A DNA stretch of 64,000 nt. It comes from Fulvia fulva. Its lineage: Eukaryota > Ascomycota > Dothideomycetes > Mycosphaerellales > Mycosphaerellaceae. The notes below the pieces were generated by a model. That model saw nothing but the letters and a program-made list of their open reading frames with translations. It was not told the origin of the DNA and did not search any database. Positions 9,893-20,025 of this stretch are shown piece after piece. The stretch is taken from NCBI RefSeq assembly GCF_020509005.1, contig NC_063012.1, positions 5,146,001 through 5,210,000 on the forward strand, written 5' to 3'. The translations under genes and the position numbers were made by a program. The stretch's first letter is position 1. Each line of letters begins with the position of its first letter.

Positions 9893-11047
9893 CTACCTTG
9901 CTGGAATGACTGAATCACTCAACCCTCCAACTATCTTGAGACCACCGGGATCTCCTCCGTAAGCAACCGCATAGCGATGGGGGTGCCAAGCAACATATGT
10001 GACCACGTTGGTCGTCTCGACTTTGTGCACGACGTCGCCGGTATCAACGTGGTAGATATTGATGCCTTTATCGCCGTCCTTGCTGTCAGCCGTCCCGCTA
10101 CCCACAACGAGGTAATTGCCATCGAAGCTGAAGCTCAGGTCTCGTACGGCGTTCGTGTGGTCCATGAGAGCATGGTCGCACAGCCAGGTACTTGTGTTGA
10201 AGAGGTTAATGATACCATCAGACCCTCCTGTGGCGAGATATGTGCCGGCTGGGGAGTAGGTGACAGCATTGACTGATGCAGTGTGGCCGGACAGTAAGTG
10301 GAGCTTCTTCATGGAGGGATAGTCGTATATGCGGATGCCTCCATTGGTCTCGGCGGAGAAGAGGGTACTTGCATCGTTTGAAAATGCCATCTGGTTGTAG
10401 CTGACTTTCCCATCTTTCGTTGGGGTCCGATCCGTGGCAGTCAGCTCGTAGCTATTTGTCGCAGTGGATCCGGCGGTGGAGGCACCAAATAGTACATTGT
10501 CTGTCCGACGAACGTCCACAGACGTGATGACATCGTCCTTGCGACCAACAAGGAGCTCGGTGGCATTGGGATGCCACGTCAGAAACAGCCCCTGGTTGTC
10601 CACTTTGTGCTCGCCCGCTTTCGTAGTCAATCCACCTTTTGCATGCGCCGCAACGCCAGTTCCCAAAGACGCGGCACCGCCTGGAAGCCGAACGTCCCAC
10701 AGCTTGAGCATTCCGTCTACGCCAGTGCTTGCCAGCAGGCCTTCATGCTTGGGCGAGAAGACAATCTTCTCCACGTTGCTAGCGTGGCTGCCTGGCTTTG
10801 AAGACGTGTCTCGCAGCTCCGTGCTGTTCTTCACGTCGGGTCGCTCGGCGTTCCACACTCGTATGTTGGATGAGACCGAGGCGGCGACCATCGAACCGGT
10901 GGGCGACCATGATATGCTCCGAACATTGGGTGCCAGAGTACTAGGCCGGAGCGATTCGGAGAAGAGGACCGGTGGGTTTGCCTTGGACACGAACAGGTCT
11001 TTCAGCTCGTTCTTTTTGATCGGCCTCGACCGTGCTGGAGGTGCCAT
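9893..11047 (-). CDS. TEX1: THO/TREX complex WD40 subunit Tex1 (THOC3)
   Basis: 384-aa single-exon WD40 protein. Tex1/THOC3 is the beta-propeller subunit of the THO complex, coupling transcription to mRNA export in the nucleus. Repeat signatures in order include RSISWSPTGSMVAASVSSNIRVW, EKIVFSPKHEGLLASTGVDGMLKLWD, the SYNQMAFSNDASTLFSAETNGGIRIYD blade, ASVNAVTYSPAGTYLATGGSDG, and the final VTYVAWHPHRYAVAYGG (the typical THOC3 last blade). The basic N-terminus (MAPPARSRPIKKNELKDLF) is short. The 11047 start is preferred; the frame is open to 11110. The remaining uncertainty is only among WD40 paralogues. Confidence 0.82.
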   Translation of the reverse strand: MAPPARSRPIKKNELKDLFVSKANPPVLFSESLRPSTLAPNVRSISWSPTGSMVAASVSSNIRVWNAERPDVKNSTELRDTSSKPGSHASNVEKIVFSPKHEGLLASTGVDGMLKLWDVRLPGGAASLGTGVAAHAKGGLTTKAGEHKVDNQGLFLTWHPNATELLVGRKDDVITSVDVRRTDNVLFGASTAGSTATNSYELTATDRTPTKDGKVSYNQMAFSNDASTLFSAETNGGIRIYDYPSMKKLHLLSGHTASVNAVTYSPAGTYLATGGSDGIINLFNTSTWLCDHALMDHTNAVRDLSFSFDGNYLVVGSGTADSKDGDKGINIYHVDTGDVVHKVETTNVVTYVAWHPHRYAVAYGGDPGGLKIVGGLSDSVIPAR

Positions 11048-11720
11048 GATGGCGTCCTGATGTGATGGCGTGTCAAGGCGATCGACAGTTCTGCGGTACG
11101 AGTGCCTCAATACGACCGCATGATGTTCAATCTCGCATGCAGCTCTCTACTCGGTCGCAGCGCCTCGATAGCTTGCTCGACCAATGCATGTGAAGAGTGA
11201 AATGTGTCGAGTGAATGTGTCCAAGCTCTCACGCTCGGTGGCCGGCAGCCACACGCAGGCAGGGTTACCTTGTGATCTTTTGTATCTGCTGGGGCTTGAC
11301 CGACGATCGCCGCAGCTTCCCGCTAGAGTCAGATCGAAGCGATGCACCACACAGTGGCACTGGCACACAGCACCACTTCCAAGGAAATGAGCTGCGGGAA
11401 GGAAAACCGGATTGAGCAGGAGGCATCGTGCAGCACACGTCCACACCCTCCTCCTGTCATAAGGTAGCACGCCGTCGACACACAACAACGCCGCTGTACT
11501 CCTGTAGCCTTCGATATCGCCGCCCTACATGAGCATTCCACGTTTCATTGTTTGAGTTGTTTCATCAGCCACCACCGCCACACACGCGATGCCATCATGT
11601 GCATGCTAGACCTGAGCTTAACGCCGCGGGACAGCTCTTAGCGCGCAGAAGAGCAAGCAACCACTGCCGATCCGCTCGCCGGCGACTCGTGGCGGCGAGG
11701 CAGGAGAGCGACGACGAGAC
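11048..11720. promoter_or_regulatory. Divergent promoter region TEX1 / SSK2-type MAPKKK
   Basis: 673 bp between two divergent start codons. No further exon recognised; the last 170 bp are rich in CACC/CGCC and the long MAPKKK frame is open only from 11721. Confidence 0.45.
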
Positions 11721-14700
11721 ATGCCGTCGTCGTCGTCCACAGCCGCGAAAAACACTCTGCCTCCCCTCAACATTCAAGGCCGCACCACCACGCCCGCGTC
11801 CTTGCGTGGCGCCCACTTCCGCTACAGCAGCGACTCGGCCGTGCCAGTCACCACCACCACCACCACCACCACCACCACCACCATCATGGAGGACCCGGAG
11901 GCACGCCCCGAGCTGCAGACCTTCGATTCTAGCGGGACGGGGAGCTCCAACGACGAGGCGTATGCTCACGGCCAGGAGAGCGGCAGCTACAGCGACAGCG
12001 ACGGCGTCGCCTCGAGGCATTTCGGTCCAGCTGCTCCGCCTGGCGTGGACGAGGCAACGCTCTTGACAAATTGGAGCAGCTACGGATGGACCCCCAATGG
12101 CGGCAGCTCTGGGCGGACAAGTACGCGCAGTTCCATGGGCACCAGTGCGCAGCAATATGACACACTTCCTCCGGCTCAGGCAGCCATGAACGGCCAAGCA
12201 GCTTCTTCACGGCAGATCCGGCCAGGTGCCACCAGGCAGCCCAGCAATGCCTACGCTCCAGCCCGAAGACCGCACCAATATTCCCTGAACACCTCCACAC
12301 GACCGAGGAACAGTTCGACCCAGCGACGGAGAAATCCCAACGCCGAGTACAGGGCGCAAGAGAAGGCGTACGTGCAACGCATACGGCAGGATGCACCCCA
12401 GGAGGAGTTCTACGGCGAGCCTAGGACGCCCAGCTTGGACTACAGCTCTGGCTCGGAGTCTGAGGAGGATTCACCCACGAACGCCAACTATGTCGATCAC
12501 GATCCTGCTGAAGCCGATACACTTCTCTACTACGGCAACGAAGACTTGGAGCCATCGGTGGAGGAGCTGAAAGTGCCCGCGAACCGAGAGCGACTCGAAT
12601 GGCACGCGATGCTGGCGAATGTATTGACTGGCGACGTCGTGAAGCAAGAGAAGAAACGGTTGATTGGCGGGCCAGAGCAGCAAGGTGAGAACACATTGAA
12701 GACAGAAGTCTGGATCGGTGTACGGGCCAAAACATGTGGCCGATCCATAGCGGCACAGAAGAGGTTGATCGAAGACGGACGATCCAAGATCAAGCCGGCG
12801 ATAGAATCAATTGTGGCGTTCGAAATCAAAGGTGAGGCAGAGGTTGGCCAGTCCGCGGTGGAACAGGTGCGGGAGATTGTCAAGAAGATCGAAAAGATCG
12901 AAGGGCTCTATCCCACTCGGCAGGCCTTTGAAGCAGCTCATCCCCGTGCCGCTTCGACCGCATACAGGGAAACCTGTGATGCTGTCATAGCATGGAACAA
13001 TACAACAGAGCTCATCAACACCGAACTGGGCATCCTGCAAAGCTGGGTTGGGAATATGGAGCTCGACTTTACGCAGCCGCGGGTGTACCCAGAGAGCGAG
13101 CAGGGTAATCATCTCTTCGACGACAGTTCCTTCATCGACCGAATATTAAAGGAGGATGGATTGAAATCGTTACAGGGCGACAAGAGCTTACTGCAAGGAG
13201 TCAACACGGTCATTCACAAAGCAAAGACCACGCTCATCAGCAATGCCGAAGCATTCTCAGACCGTCACCTTCCGCCGTACATTGAAGAGCTTCTCACATT
13301 GATCAACTTTCCCAGCCGCCTCATCCAGGAAATCATACGCATGCGACTGTCTTATGCTAAAAAGATGAAGGATTCTGCACAGCAAGGCGTCATGACTGCC
13401 GAGCAGATGATCTTGCAATTTCAGATCCTCCTGCAGCTTGCAGTCAAGATCAAAGAAGCTTACAATGTCATCGCTCAGCCAGAGCCGGGCTGGGATTTGC
13501 CTCCTTGCATTGACGACAACTTCGATTCTGTAATTCTCGATGCGTTGAAGTTCTACTTCAAAATGCTGAACTGGAAGCTCATGGCCAACAAGAACACCTT
13601 CAAAGAGGCAGAGATTCTGGAGCAAGAGTGGGACTTTTCGAACGAGCTCGGTCGATATCTGGATGGTGGTGATGTTGAAGTTGCAGAACAATTTTCAAGC
13701 TTGACTTCCAAGTCGATGGTCCGTCTGGCTGCACATTTCGAAAAAGAGCTACAAAGACCGCCGGACGAAGTTGCTGGTACTGCCGAGATGGACAAACGTT
13801 ACAAGTCCATACTGGACTCCGTTCGTGTTCGCCAGCGCAAGATTTTCCGATTCGGCAGGATCTTGAGTCAAAGATTCGAGAATGCAACAGAGTACAACAT
13901 CAACATCGAGAACGAGCAGTATGAAGACCTGCTGCTTGCACTGAGACTGTCGGGCCACTTTCTGATTGAGACACCTCCTGGAAGCCCGCCCCCGCTCGTA
14001 CTTGGGGATGAGGCCAAGAGTGGCGCCAAAATGTATATTCTTGCCAGTCCTGCTTTGCGGGAGCGGCCGAAGGATATTCAGAGCATGCTTGGAACGTGCT
14101 ACCATGCTGAAGATAGCCCAGAAGATCCTAGCAATCCATATGTCTTGATTCTACGACCAGAGAATCCGCTGTACTGGGAAGGTGCTCGCATGGAGACTCC
14201 ACTGGGCACGATTGGGCAGGAAATGCTCAAGACACCTCAGTCACTTGACTTGAAGACAGGTCGACTACGGCTTGTTGCCGACGGCAGCCAGCAGCGACTT
14301 GCAAATGCAAATATGGCTTTCGGTCAGGCGACTGGTAATTTCGACCTGACCGTGCTTGTCGAGCAACGAGCAAACTTGCCGCGAGTCAACCAAGAGCTAG
14401 CGAAGATTCGCAAGACTGCGCACAAGCTCTCTAATACTATTATGGACTCTGTCGCGATCGTCCGCTCGCAGACGGAAGCCGCTGGCAGGAAATGGGAGAG
14501 TCAAGAACTTATCCAGACCTGCTTTGCTTTCGCAACCGAGTTTGGTCAGCGTTCTGCAATTCACATGGATGCTCAGCGAAGGGCTATCAACCAGCACAAG
14601 CTCACCAAGCTTGCGCTGGATTGGGTGTCATTCATATGTGACGATTGTGTGGCGTCAGACCGGAAGACTTTCAGATGGGCAGTCGTGGCGCTTGAATTCG

Positions 14701-16106
14701 CAATGGTCATGACACGGGGGCAGAACATCTTGTCCATCTCCGACGAAGAATATGCGCTCCTCAGAAGCAAGGTGGCAGGCTGCATGAGTCTGCTCATCAG
14801 CCACTTCGACATCATGGGCGCCAGAGGGACCGTCGCCGCCCAAGCAGAGAAGCAGCGCATGGATGCCATGGTGGGCAAGCTCAGACTGGACGTTGGGAAG
14901 CTGAAAGACGACGAAGAGAGCTCGCGCATAGTCCGCGCGCAATGGCTTGATGAATTGGACAAGATCGATCAACTGCGAAAGGATCGCGAAGCTGAGCGAC
15001 AGGCTTTGGGCCGAGTGCTCGAAGACTCTAACGACGCCGACCGTGCCCTTACCCATCTTTCTGCTTCTGCCAGCAACGTCCATCTGCGATGGCAGCAAGG
15101 ACAATTCGTCGGCGGAGGCACTTTCGGATCCGTCTACGCTGCCATCAACCTGGATAGTGGTCACTTGATGGCGGTGAAAGAGATCCGCCTGCAAGATCCG
15201 AAGATGATTCCAACCATTGTCTCGCAGATCCGGGATGAGATGGGTGTTCTTCAGGTCCTTGACCATCCCAACGTCGTCCAATACTACGGCATCGAGCCTC
15301 ACAGAGACAAGGTCTATATCTTCATGGAATACTGCTCGGGTGGCTCGCTTGCTGGACTGTTAGAGCATGGCCGCATCGAGGACGAGATGGTGCTCCAAGT
15401 ATACGCCCTGCAAATGCTTGAGGGTCTTGGATACCTCCACGAAGCGAACGTCGTGCATCGCGACATCAAGCCTGAGAACATTCTACTCGACCACAACGGC
15501 GTGATCAAGTTTGTCGACTTCGGTGCCGCAAAAGTCATCGCGAAGCAGGGCAAGACTATCGTCGCTGATGGGCCCAATGGCCGTGGCGAGCAACGCTCCG
15601 TCCAAGGAACACCTATGTACATGTCTCCCGAGGTCATCAAAGGCGGCAAGCACCCGCACGCTCGTCTCGGCGCCGCCGACATCTGGTCCCTCGGCTGCGT
15701 CATCAGCGAAATGGCAACCGGCAGCAGACCGTGGGCTAACATGGACAATGATTTCGCCATCATGTACAACATCGCCAACGGCAACTCGCCCCAAATGCCG
15801 ACCCGCGAACAACTTTCAGAGTCCGGTCTAGACTTTTTGAAACGCTGCTTTGACCGCGATCCAGCTAAGCGAGCATCTGCAGCGGAACTGTTACAGCACG
15901 AGTGGATTCTTGGAATAAAAGTTCAGCTTTCGCTTGAGCCAGGGACGCCGCAAACACCGAGTGTGCAGAGCGATAGTTCATTTGGTGGTCTCGTGACTCC
16001 TTCTAGTGAGAGGCCTAGCGAGGGCTCGCAGATTTTGAGTCGGGGCAACTCTAGTAATATCATTGGAGAGTCACCGTTGAGGGAAGAGGTGGAGCAGGAG
16101 GAATAG
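11721..16106 (+). CDS. SSK2: MAP kinase kinase kinase of the HOG pathway (Ssk2/Ssk22/SskB)
   Basis: 1461 aa in one intronless ORF, the usual size for Ssk2-type kinases. Residues 1-240 are low-complexity, including an 11-Thr run from an ACC repeat and an internal methionine at 11886 that could serve as an alternative start. Residues about 280-1100 form the large helical regulatory region that in yeast binds the response regulator Ssk1. The kinase domain lies at about 1123-1397: glycine loop GGGTFGSVYAA, VAIK-like MAVKEIRL, catalytic loop HRDIKPEN, VDFGAAKV in place of DFG (normal for MEKK4/Ssk2), activation segment ending GTPMYMSPEV, and ADIWSLGCVISEMATG. It would phosphorylate the MAPKK Pbs2 during osmotic and oxidative stress. 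The C-terminal tail is Ser/Glu-rich. Confidence 0.94.
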   Translation: MPSSSSTAAKNTLPPLNIQGRTTTPASLRGAHFRYSSDSAVPVTTTTTTTTTTTIMEDPEARPELQTFDSSGTGSSNDEAYAHGQESGSYSDSDGVASRHFGPAAPPGVDEATLLTNWSSYGWTPNGGSSGRTSTRSSMGTSAQQYDTLPPAQAAMNGQAASSRQIRPGATRQPSNAYAPARRPHQYSLNTSTRPRNSSTQRRRNPNAEYRAQEKAYVQRIRQDAPQEEFYGEPRTPSLDYSSGSESEEDSPTNANYVDHDPAEADTLLYYGNEDLEPSVEELKVPANRERLEWHAMLANVLTGDVVKQEKKRLIGGPEQQGENTLKTEVWIGVRAKTCGRSIAAQKRLIEDGRSKIKPAIESIVAFEIKGEAEVGQSAVEQVREIVKKIEKIEGLYPTRQAFEAAHPRAASTAYRETCDAVIAWNNTTELINTELGILQSWVGNMELDFTQPRVYPESEQGNHLFDDSSFIDRILKEDGLKSLQGDKSLLQGVNTVIHKAKTTLISNAEAFSDRHLPPYIEELLTLINFPSRLIQEIIRMRLSYAKKMKDSAQQGVMTAEQMILQFQILLQLAVKIKEAYNVIAQPEPGWDLPPCIDDNFDSVILDALKFYFKMLNWKLMANKNTFKEAEILEQEWDFSNELGRYLDGGDVEVAEQFSSLTSKSMVRLAAHFEKELQRPPDEVAGTAEMDKRYKSILDSVRVRQRKIFRFGRILSQRFENATEYNINIENEQYEDLLLALRLSGHFLIETPPGSPPPLVLGDEAKSGAKMYILASPALRERPKDIQSMLGTCYHAEDSPEDPSNPYVLILRPENPLYWEGARMETPLGTIGQEMLKTPQSLDLKTGRLRLVADGSQQRLANANMAFGQATGNFDLTVLVEQRANLPRVNQELAKIRKTAHKLSNTIMDSVAIVRSQTEAAGRKWESQELIQTCFAFATEFGQRSAIHMDAQRRAINQHKLTKLALDWVSFICDDCVASDRKTFRWAVVALEFAMVMTRGQNILSISDEEYALLRSKVAGCMSLLISHFDIMGARGTVAAQAEKQRMDAMVGKLRLDVGKLKDDEESSRIVRAQWLDELDKIDQLRKDREAERQALGRVLEDSNDADRALTHLSASASNVHLRWQQGQFVGGGTFGSVYAAINLDSGHLMAVKEIRLQDPKMIPTIVSQIRDEMGVLQVLDHPNVVQYYGIEPHRDKVYIFMEYCSGGSLAGLLEHGRIEDEMVLQVYALQMLEGLGYLHEANVVHRDIKPENILLDHNGVIKFVDFGAAKVIAKQGKTIVADGPNGRGEQRSVQGTPMYMSPEVIKGGKHPHARLGAADIWSLGCVISEMATGSRPWANMDNDFAIMYNIANGNSPQMPTREQLSESGLDFLKRCFDRDPAKRASAAELLQHEWILGIKVQLSLEPGTPQTPSVQSDSSFGGLVTPSSERPSEGSQILSRGNSSNIIGESPLREEVEQEE
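11849..11883 (+). repeat. (ACC)n microsatellite inside MAPKKK ORF
   Basis: Perfect ACC triplets encode a run of 11 threonines near the kinase N-terminus. Triplet phase keeps the frame, so length change would vary only the Thr run. Confidence 0.9.
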
Positions 16107-16724
16107 TTGACCTCGATGATCAAGATGCCCCAAGCAAGGAGAAAGTCGGGGTATTTCACTAACTGAGAATGGGATCCATGGCCGTTGGGGGCCCATGTTT
16201 GTGCTCATGAGCACGTCCTATTCATTTGAGCGCTATGCACTTATGGCACATGTTTGGTGTCGAAGATCATGACTGCGGGCCCGGAGGTGGATATTGAGAA
16301 CATACAGCATCAGCGTTGGCGTTGTGGTTCGAGTGGCATCATCTTGAGCGCTTTATTTCGGTGTTCCTGTGGTAGAATAAGAACCCTATGACTGGACTGA
16401 AAGTCTGCACGCACATTCTCCACCATGGAGCTCATCACGGACTCAGATGGTCGACGCTGATATCTCCCGCCGATGCGCCCTGCTTGCACCCTGCCCGTGC
16501 TGGTGCTTCATCTCGCTCGGATGCAATAGATCCTTCTTCGCAGCCTCACGGAACAGCTCTTCCCACTCGCCTTTCTCTGGCGGTGGTCAGAGAGGCTCGT
16601 CCTGCATCTCCTCCGTGCTCTTCTCGATATGCTGCTGCCCACTAATATAAGCCCGATGATAAGATTCCCGTGTCCCCCATTTCCCATCCATGTCCGTGTC
16701 CGGTCGTATCTCATTAGCGTAGTT
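16107..16724. other. Convergent intergenic region
   Basis: 618 bp between the 3' ends of the MAPKKK gene and VPS26. Small overlapping ORFs on both strands, none with a recognisable motif; no repeat seen. Confidence 0.4.
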
Positions 16725-17663
16725 TCAGCTGGCCTGGATCTCCTTGGCTTGCTGTTGTGCGAATGCGCTGTTCTCCGGAGCTTGTCGGTATAGCACGATT
16801 TCGCTCTGCTTGAAGTATCTCCTTGCATCTTCGTCGATCAGAACCAGCGACAGATAGTAGCGGGTGCTGAACTTCTTATTGACGTCTCGGAACGTTGGCG
16901 TCAGGTCGAAGCCGCCGAGGAAGAGGCGAATCGGGATCGTCTCTCCTCTTGAAGGGGAGCCGTCCATGATCTCGAAACGCACCAATGTCTCGGACTCGTT
17001 GTACTGATTGGGAGGGACGCCTGTGGTTTCCCGCCTGATGATGGAGAGCTCCATGTGTCGGATCTTGAGACGGACCAGGAGGAAGTATATGCGGCCGACA
17101 ATGACATCCTTCAGATGATACTTGCTCTTGCTGTACTCGAACTCTATGTGCAGGCAGTCCTCAATGCCAACGTCCATCTTAATGACGCTGTTCGTCTCCG
17201 GTGGCTGCCTGTAGGAGTAGACCCATAGATCCTTCTCGCGCACCACGTCTGCCATGCGGCGGGAGACGGTCACTCTGAGGAAGTATCGTAGCTTGACGTT
17301 GATGCCATGGTATGATTCGTATTGCTTCTCGACATTCTTAAAGGAGAATGGCAGGGTGACTGGGTGCTGGAGCTCTCCCGGAGCGGCCAGCTCGGTCTGC
17401 AGCGAGAGGAACTCGTGGTGGGTGCCGCGGTCGAAGAACATCTCGATTGTGCCCACGAACTGGACTTTGATGCCCGTGTGCTCCAGGCGCTTGCCGTCTT
17501 TCGGCCTGATGGTCACGGCGCCCTTGACCGTCTCGCCGTCGAGGTACAGCGGGCATTTCTCGCGGCGGCCCTTGTCGAGCTTGACGTCGACGGTCGGCCG
17601 GTCGTCGGTGTTGTCGAGGACGATGTCGATGTCGAGCGGGGAGGAGAAGGAGAAGAGCGACAT
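16725..17663 (-). CDS. VPS26: Retromer subunit Vps26
   Basis: 312 aa (324 if the in-frame ATG at 17699 is used). Vps26 is the arrestin-fold subunit of the retromer cargo-selective trimer, retrieving receptors from endosomes to the Golgi. The sequence begins MSLFSFSSPLDIDIVLD and continues with conserved blocks RREKCPLYLDGETVKG, EHTGIKVQFVGTIEMF, DRGTHHEFLSL, then YESYHGINVKLRYFLRVTV, IEDCLHIEFEYSKSKYHLKD and IRLFLGGFDLTPTFRDVNKK. It ends with YYLSLVLIDEDARRYFKQSEI and a charged tail. The internal start was chosen because family members begin almost directly at the SSPLDIDI strand. Confidence 0.95.
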   Translation of the reverse strand: MSLFSFSSPLDIDIVLDNTDDRPTVDVKLDKGRREKCPLYLDGETVKGAVTIRPKDGKRLEHTGIKVQFVGTIEMFFDRGTHHEFLSLQTELAAPGELQHPVTLPFSFKNVEKQYESYHGINVKLRYFLRVTVSRRMADVVREKDLWVYSYRQPPETNSVIKMDVGIEDCLHIEFEYSKSKYHLKDVIVGRIYFLLVRLKIRHMELSIIRRETTGVPPNQYNESETLVRFEIMDGSPSRGETIPIRLFLGGFDLTPTFRDVNKKFSTRYYLSLVLIDEDARRYFKQSEIVLYRQAPENSAFAQQQAKEIQAS

Positions 17664-17946
17664 GCTGGCGGCCGTTTGGCGGAGGAGAGACGTTGACATG
17701 CGACCAGCGAGCGAGTGCCTGGAGATGGTGGCACTAGCTTACAGCGTGAACATGGGTGGTGGACATGGGTGGCGGACATGGGTATACTGTACATGTGGCT
17801 AGCGGGTTGGTGCCTTGGTGCCTTGGTGCCGTGGTGCCTTGATGCCTGACCTGATGCTCACAAAAGTAAAACTCCTTGTGTTCGAACATCGACTTGGCAC
17901 CGTGAGGGCCACTTGCTCGACTTCATCCCATCACTGAACATCCACC
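17664..17946. promoter_or_regulatory. Divergent promoter VPS26 / homocysteine methyltransferase
   Basis: About 280 bp with two kinds of short direct repeats: GACATGGGT units near 17762-17784 and five tandem 8-mers TTGGTGCC (two imperfect) at 17807-17846. Both genes are presumably driven from here. Confidence 0.5.
17807..17846 (+). repeat. Five tandem TTGGTGCC octamers
   Basis: Units 1-3 are perfect, unit 4 is GTGGTGCC and unit 5 TTGATGCC. The array lies about 100 bp upstream of the methyltransferase ATG. Confidence 0.85.
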
Positions 17947-18939
17947 ATGCTCACCCAAAAGCAATTCGCAGACTTATTGGCCTCACGAGGAAGCATAGTC
18001 ATCGATGGCGCGCTCGCTACAGAGCTTGAAGAGCGCGGCCATGATCTCACCCATCCACTGTGGTCCATGAAAGTCATGCAAAACAACGCCGGCCTGCAAA
18101 GCATCAAGGACATCCACCTAGACTACTATCGCGCGGGGGCCGACATTGCCATTACAGCATCATATCAGGCCTCCACTCAAGGTCTCCAGGAGCACTTCGG
18201 CCTAGATGAGAGCCACGCGCAGAAGGCAGTCATGCAAACCGTGGAATTGGCCCAGCAAGCACGAGAGCTTGCGTATCAAGAAGCTGCCGTGCCTCGCACT
18301 CGCCAATTGCTCGTAGCCGGCAGTGTAGGACCATATGGTGCTTACTTGTCAGACGGCTCAGAGTATAGAGGTGACTATGTGAGATCTATCAATCATCTCA
18401 AGGACTTCCACCGACCAAGGATCCAGGCATTGTGCAATGCAGGTGTGGATCTGCTTGCTCTGGAGACCATGCCAAATGCGGTCGAGATCGAGGCTCTGAC
18501 GGACCTGCTCAAGTCAGACTTCCCTCAGGCTATAGCATGGCTCAGTTGCACCACGAGAGATGCAGACCACCTCAGCGATGGAACGTCGTGGGAAGACCTG
18601 CTCACGCTTGTGCATCAGCACGACCAGATCGTTGCCTTTGGAATCAACTGCGTCCCAATGTCGAGCTCTACAGACACATTACAGAGCATCGGCGAACAAA
18701 CGAGGTTGCCTCTTGTGTGTTACCCCAACTCGGGCGAAGAATGGGATGCTTCGACCAAAACATGGCATGGATTGCGACCTGACGATGTACTCGCAACACG
18801 TGAACCCAACTCTGCTGCAAAGTCATCACTTGCGGACAGTGTCAGCGGCTGGACTGATCATGGGGCGCGTCTTGTCGGTGGCTGCTGTCGAACAGGACCA
18901 GCTTACATCAAAGCCCTTTGCGAAGATCTCCAAGGGTGA
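17947..18939 (+). CDS. Homocysteine S-methyltransferase (Mht1/Sam4 type)
   Basis: 330 aa, single exon. Transfers a methyl group from S-methylmethionine or S-adenosylmethionine to homocysteine, making methionine; cytosolic. TIM-barrel family features: IVIDGALATELEERG near the start, the ITASYQAS strand, GSVGPYGAYLSDGSEYRG, LLALETMPN, and the zinc ligands in FGINCVPM (Cys near 233) and LVGGCCRTGP (paired Cys near 312). Length and motif spacing are normal for Mht1/Sam4. Start chosen at the first ATG, directly upstream of the conserved block. Confidence 0.92.
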   Translation: MLTQKQFADLLASRGSIVIDGALATELEERGHDLTHPLWSMKVMQNNAGLQSIKDIHLDYYRAGADIAITASYQASTQGLQEHFGLDESHAQKAVMQTVELAQQARELAYQEAAVPRTRQLLVAGSVGPYGAYLSDGSEYRGDYVRSINHLKDFHRPRIQALCNAGVDLLALETMPNAVEIEALTDLLKSDFPQAIAWLSCTTRDADHLSDGTSWEDLLTLVHQHDQIVAFGINCVPMSSSTDTLQSIGEQTRLPLVCYPNSGEEWDASTKTWHGLRPDDVLATREPNSAAKSSLADSVSGWTDHGARLVGGCCRTGPAYIKALCEDLQG

Positions 18940-19268
18940 GCCTCCATACCAGCTCGACATTTATGATCGCTGTCAGGGCTAGATCACCATGCGCGAAGTA
19001 TGTGACCGCTTTGAGCCATGTAGCTGTGGTCCTTTGCTACCGTGCCTGCCTTAGCTTCGAAGGCGTGCGCGAGCCCCGCCGACGAGCTGGCCCGGCTTTG
19101 AACTGGCCCCAATGGCGCGATTCGGCACAGATAAAGGACGTCCCGTATAACTGCTCGACTTTCGTTACCAGACTACTGGAGCGCATACAGATCTTGAGCT
19201 TCGATTGACGCAAGGAAGAGGCGTTCTGCAAGGCATCCACGAACGTTGACCAAAGCTACCAGACCAGC
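18940..19268. other. Intergenic region
   Basis: 329 bp between methyltransferase and carbonic anhydrase genes on the same strand. No exon or repeat recognised. Confidence 0.4.
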
Positions 19269-19873
19269 ATGGCTACTGGTATTCAACGAAACCTCAAGGC
19301 TAATAATGAGCAGTATGCTTCTCAATTCGACAAAGGTCATCTTGCTCCGCCACCGGCGAAGGAATATCTCGTTGGTACGGTCGACATGCTATGACCTTCC
19401 CAAATACTCGGTTGACCGAATTCAGTGACGTGTATGGACTCGAGAGTCGACACAGCGGCAGCCTACGGTATCGACCTAGGCGATGCGCATGTCGTCCAAA
19501 ACGCCGGCGGCAATGCCAAAGATGCGCTTCGCTCAATCCTGATCTCGCAGCACTTGCTGGGAACCCGCGAGATCATCTTGGTCAAGCATGTGAGTCATTC
19601 TTGTCTTCTGGGAGATTGCTCGATCTGTACTGATCAGCAAAGACTGGCTGTGGTATGCTGACTTTCAGCAACACCAATGCGTTGAGCGTTGTTGCGAACA
19701 ATGTTGGGACGGGGAGCCTTGCTTCGACCTTTGACTTTCAACCTTTCTCAGATCTTGAGAAAGCAGTAAAGGATGATGTGGAATGGCTGAAGGGACACAG
19801 CGCCCTTGTGGGAAAGACAGTCAGTGGATGGGTCTACGAGGTTGGGACTGGCAAGACGAAGCAGATTGTTTGA
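19269..19873 (+). CDS. Beta-class carbonic anhydrase-like protein
   Basis: Three exons (19269-19374, 19426-19589, 19643-19873) give 166 aa, the size of the small beta-carbonic anhydrase group. It interconverts CO2 and bicarbonate using Zn. Zinc ligands are all present: Cys and the Asp/Arg dyad in TCMDSRVD, then His and Cys in KHTGCGMLTF, which the second intron splits exactly between His and Thr. AHVVQNAGGNAKD is the family's substrate loop. No mitochondrial presequence is visible, so a cytosolic enzyme is likely. The introns are 51 and 53 bp, and both junctions restore conserved motifs, supporting the model. Confidence 0.9.
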
Positions 19874-20025
19874 AGTCAATTTCGATGTCTGTCAGACTTA
19901 TGTATCAAGCGCAAGATCACGTCAAGCGGCGCATCGTGTACCATTCGCATTCTCTGTCTAAGCTATCATGTAAATCACTTGTCTTATGGTATTGTAGCAC
20001 AAGTTGTCATGAGCTCTCGTGGTCT

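Noticed and set aside
10464..11060. 198-codon + strand ORF
   Set aside because: Antisense shadow of TEX1; no domain and mirrored codon bias.
14655..15302. 215-codon minus ORF
   Set aside because: Antisense shadow of the kinase domain region of the MAPKKK.
16300..16340. GGTTCGAGTGG resembling a tRNA T-loop
   Set aside because: No acceptor stem or anticodon arm around it; no tRNA could be folded. No tRNA or rRNA gene was found in the window.
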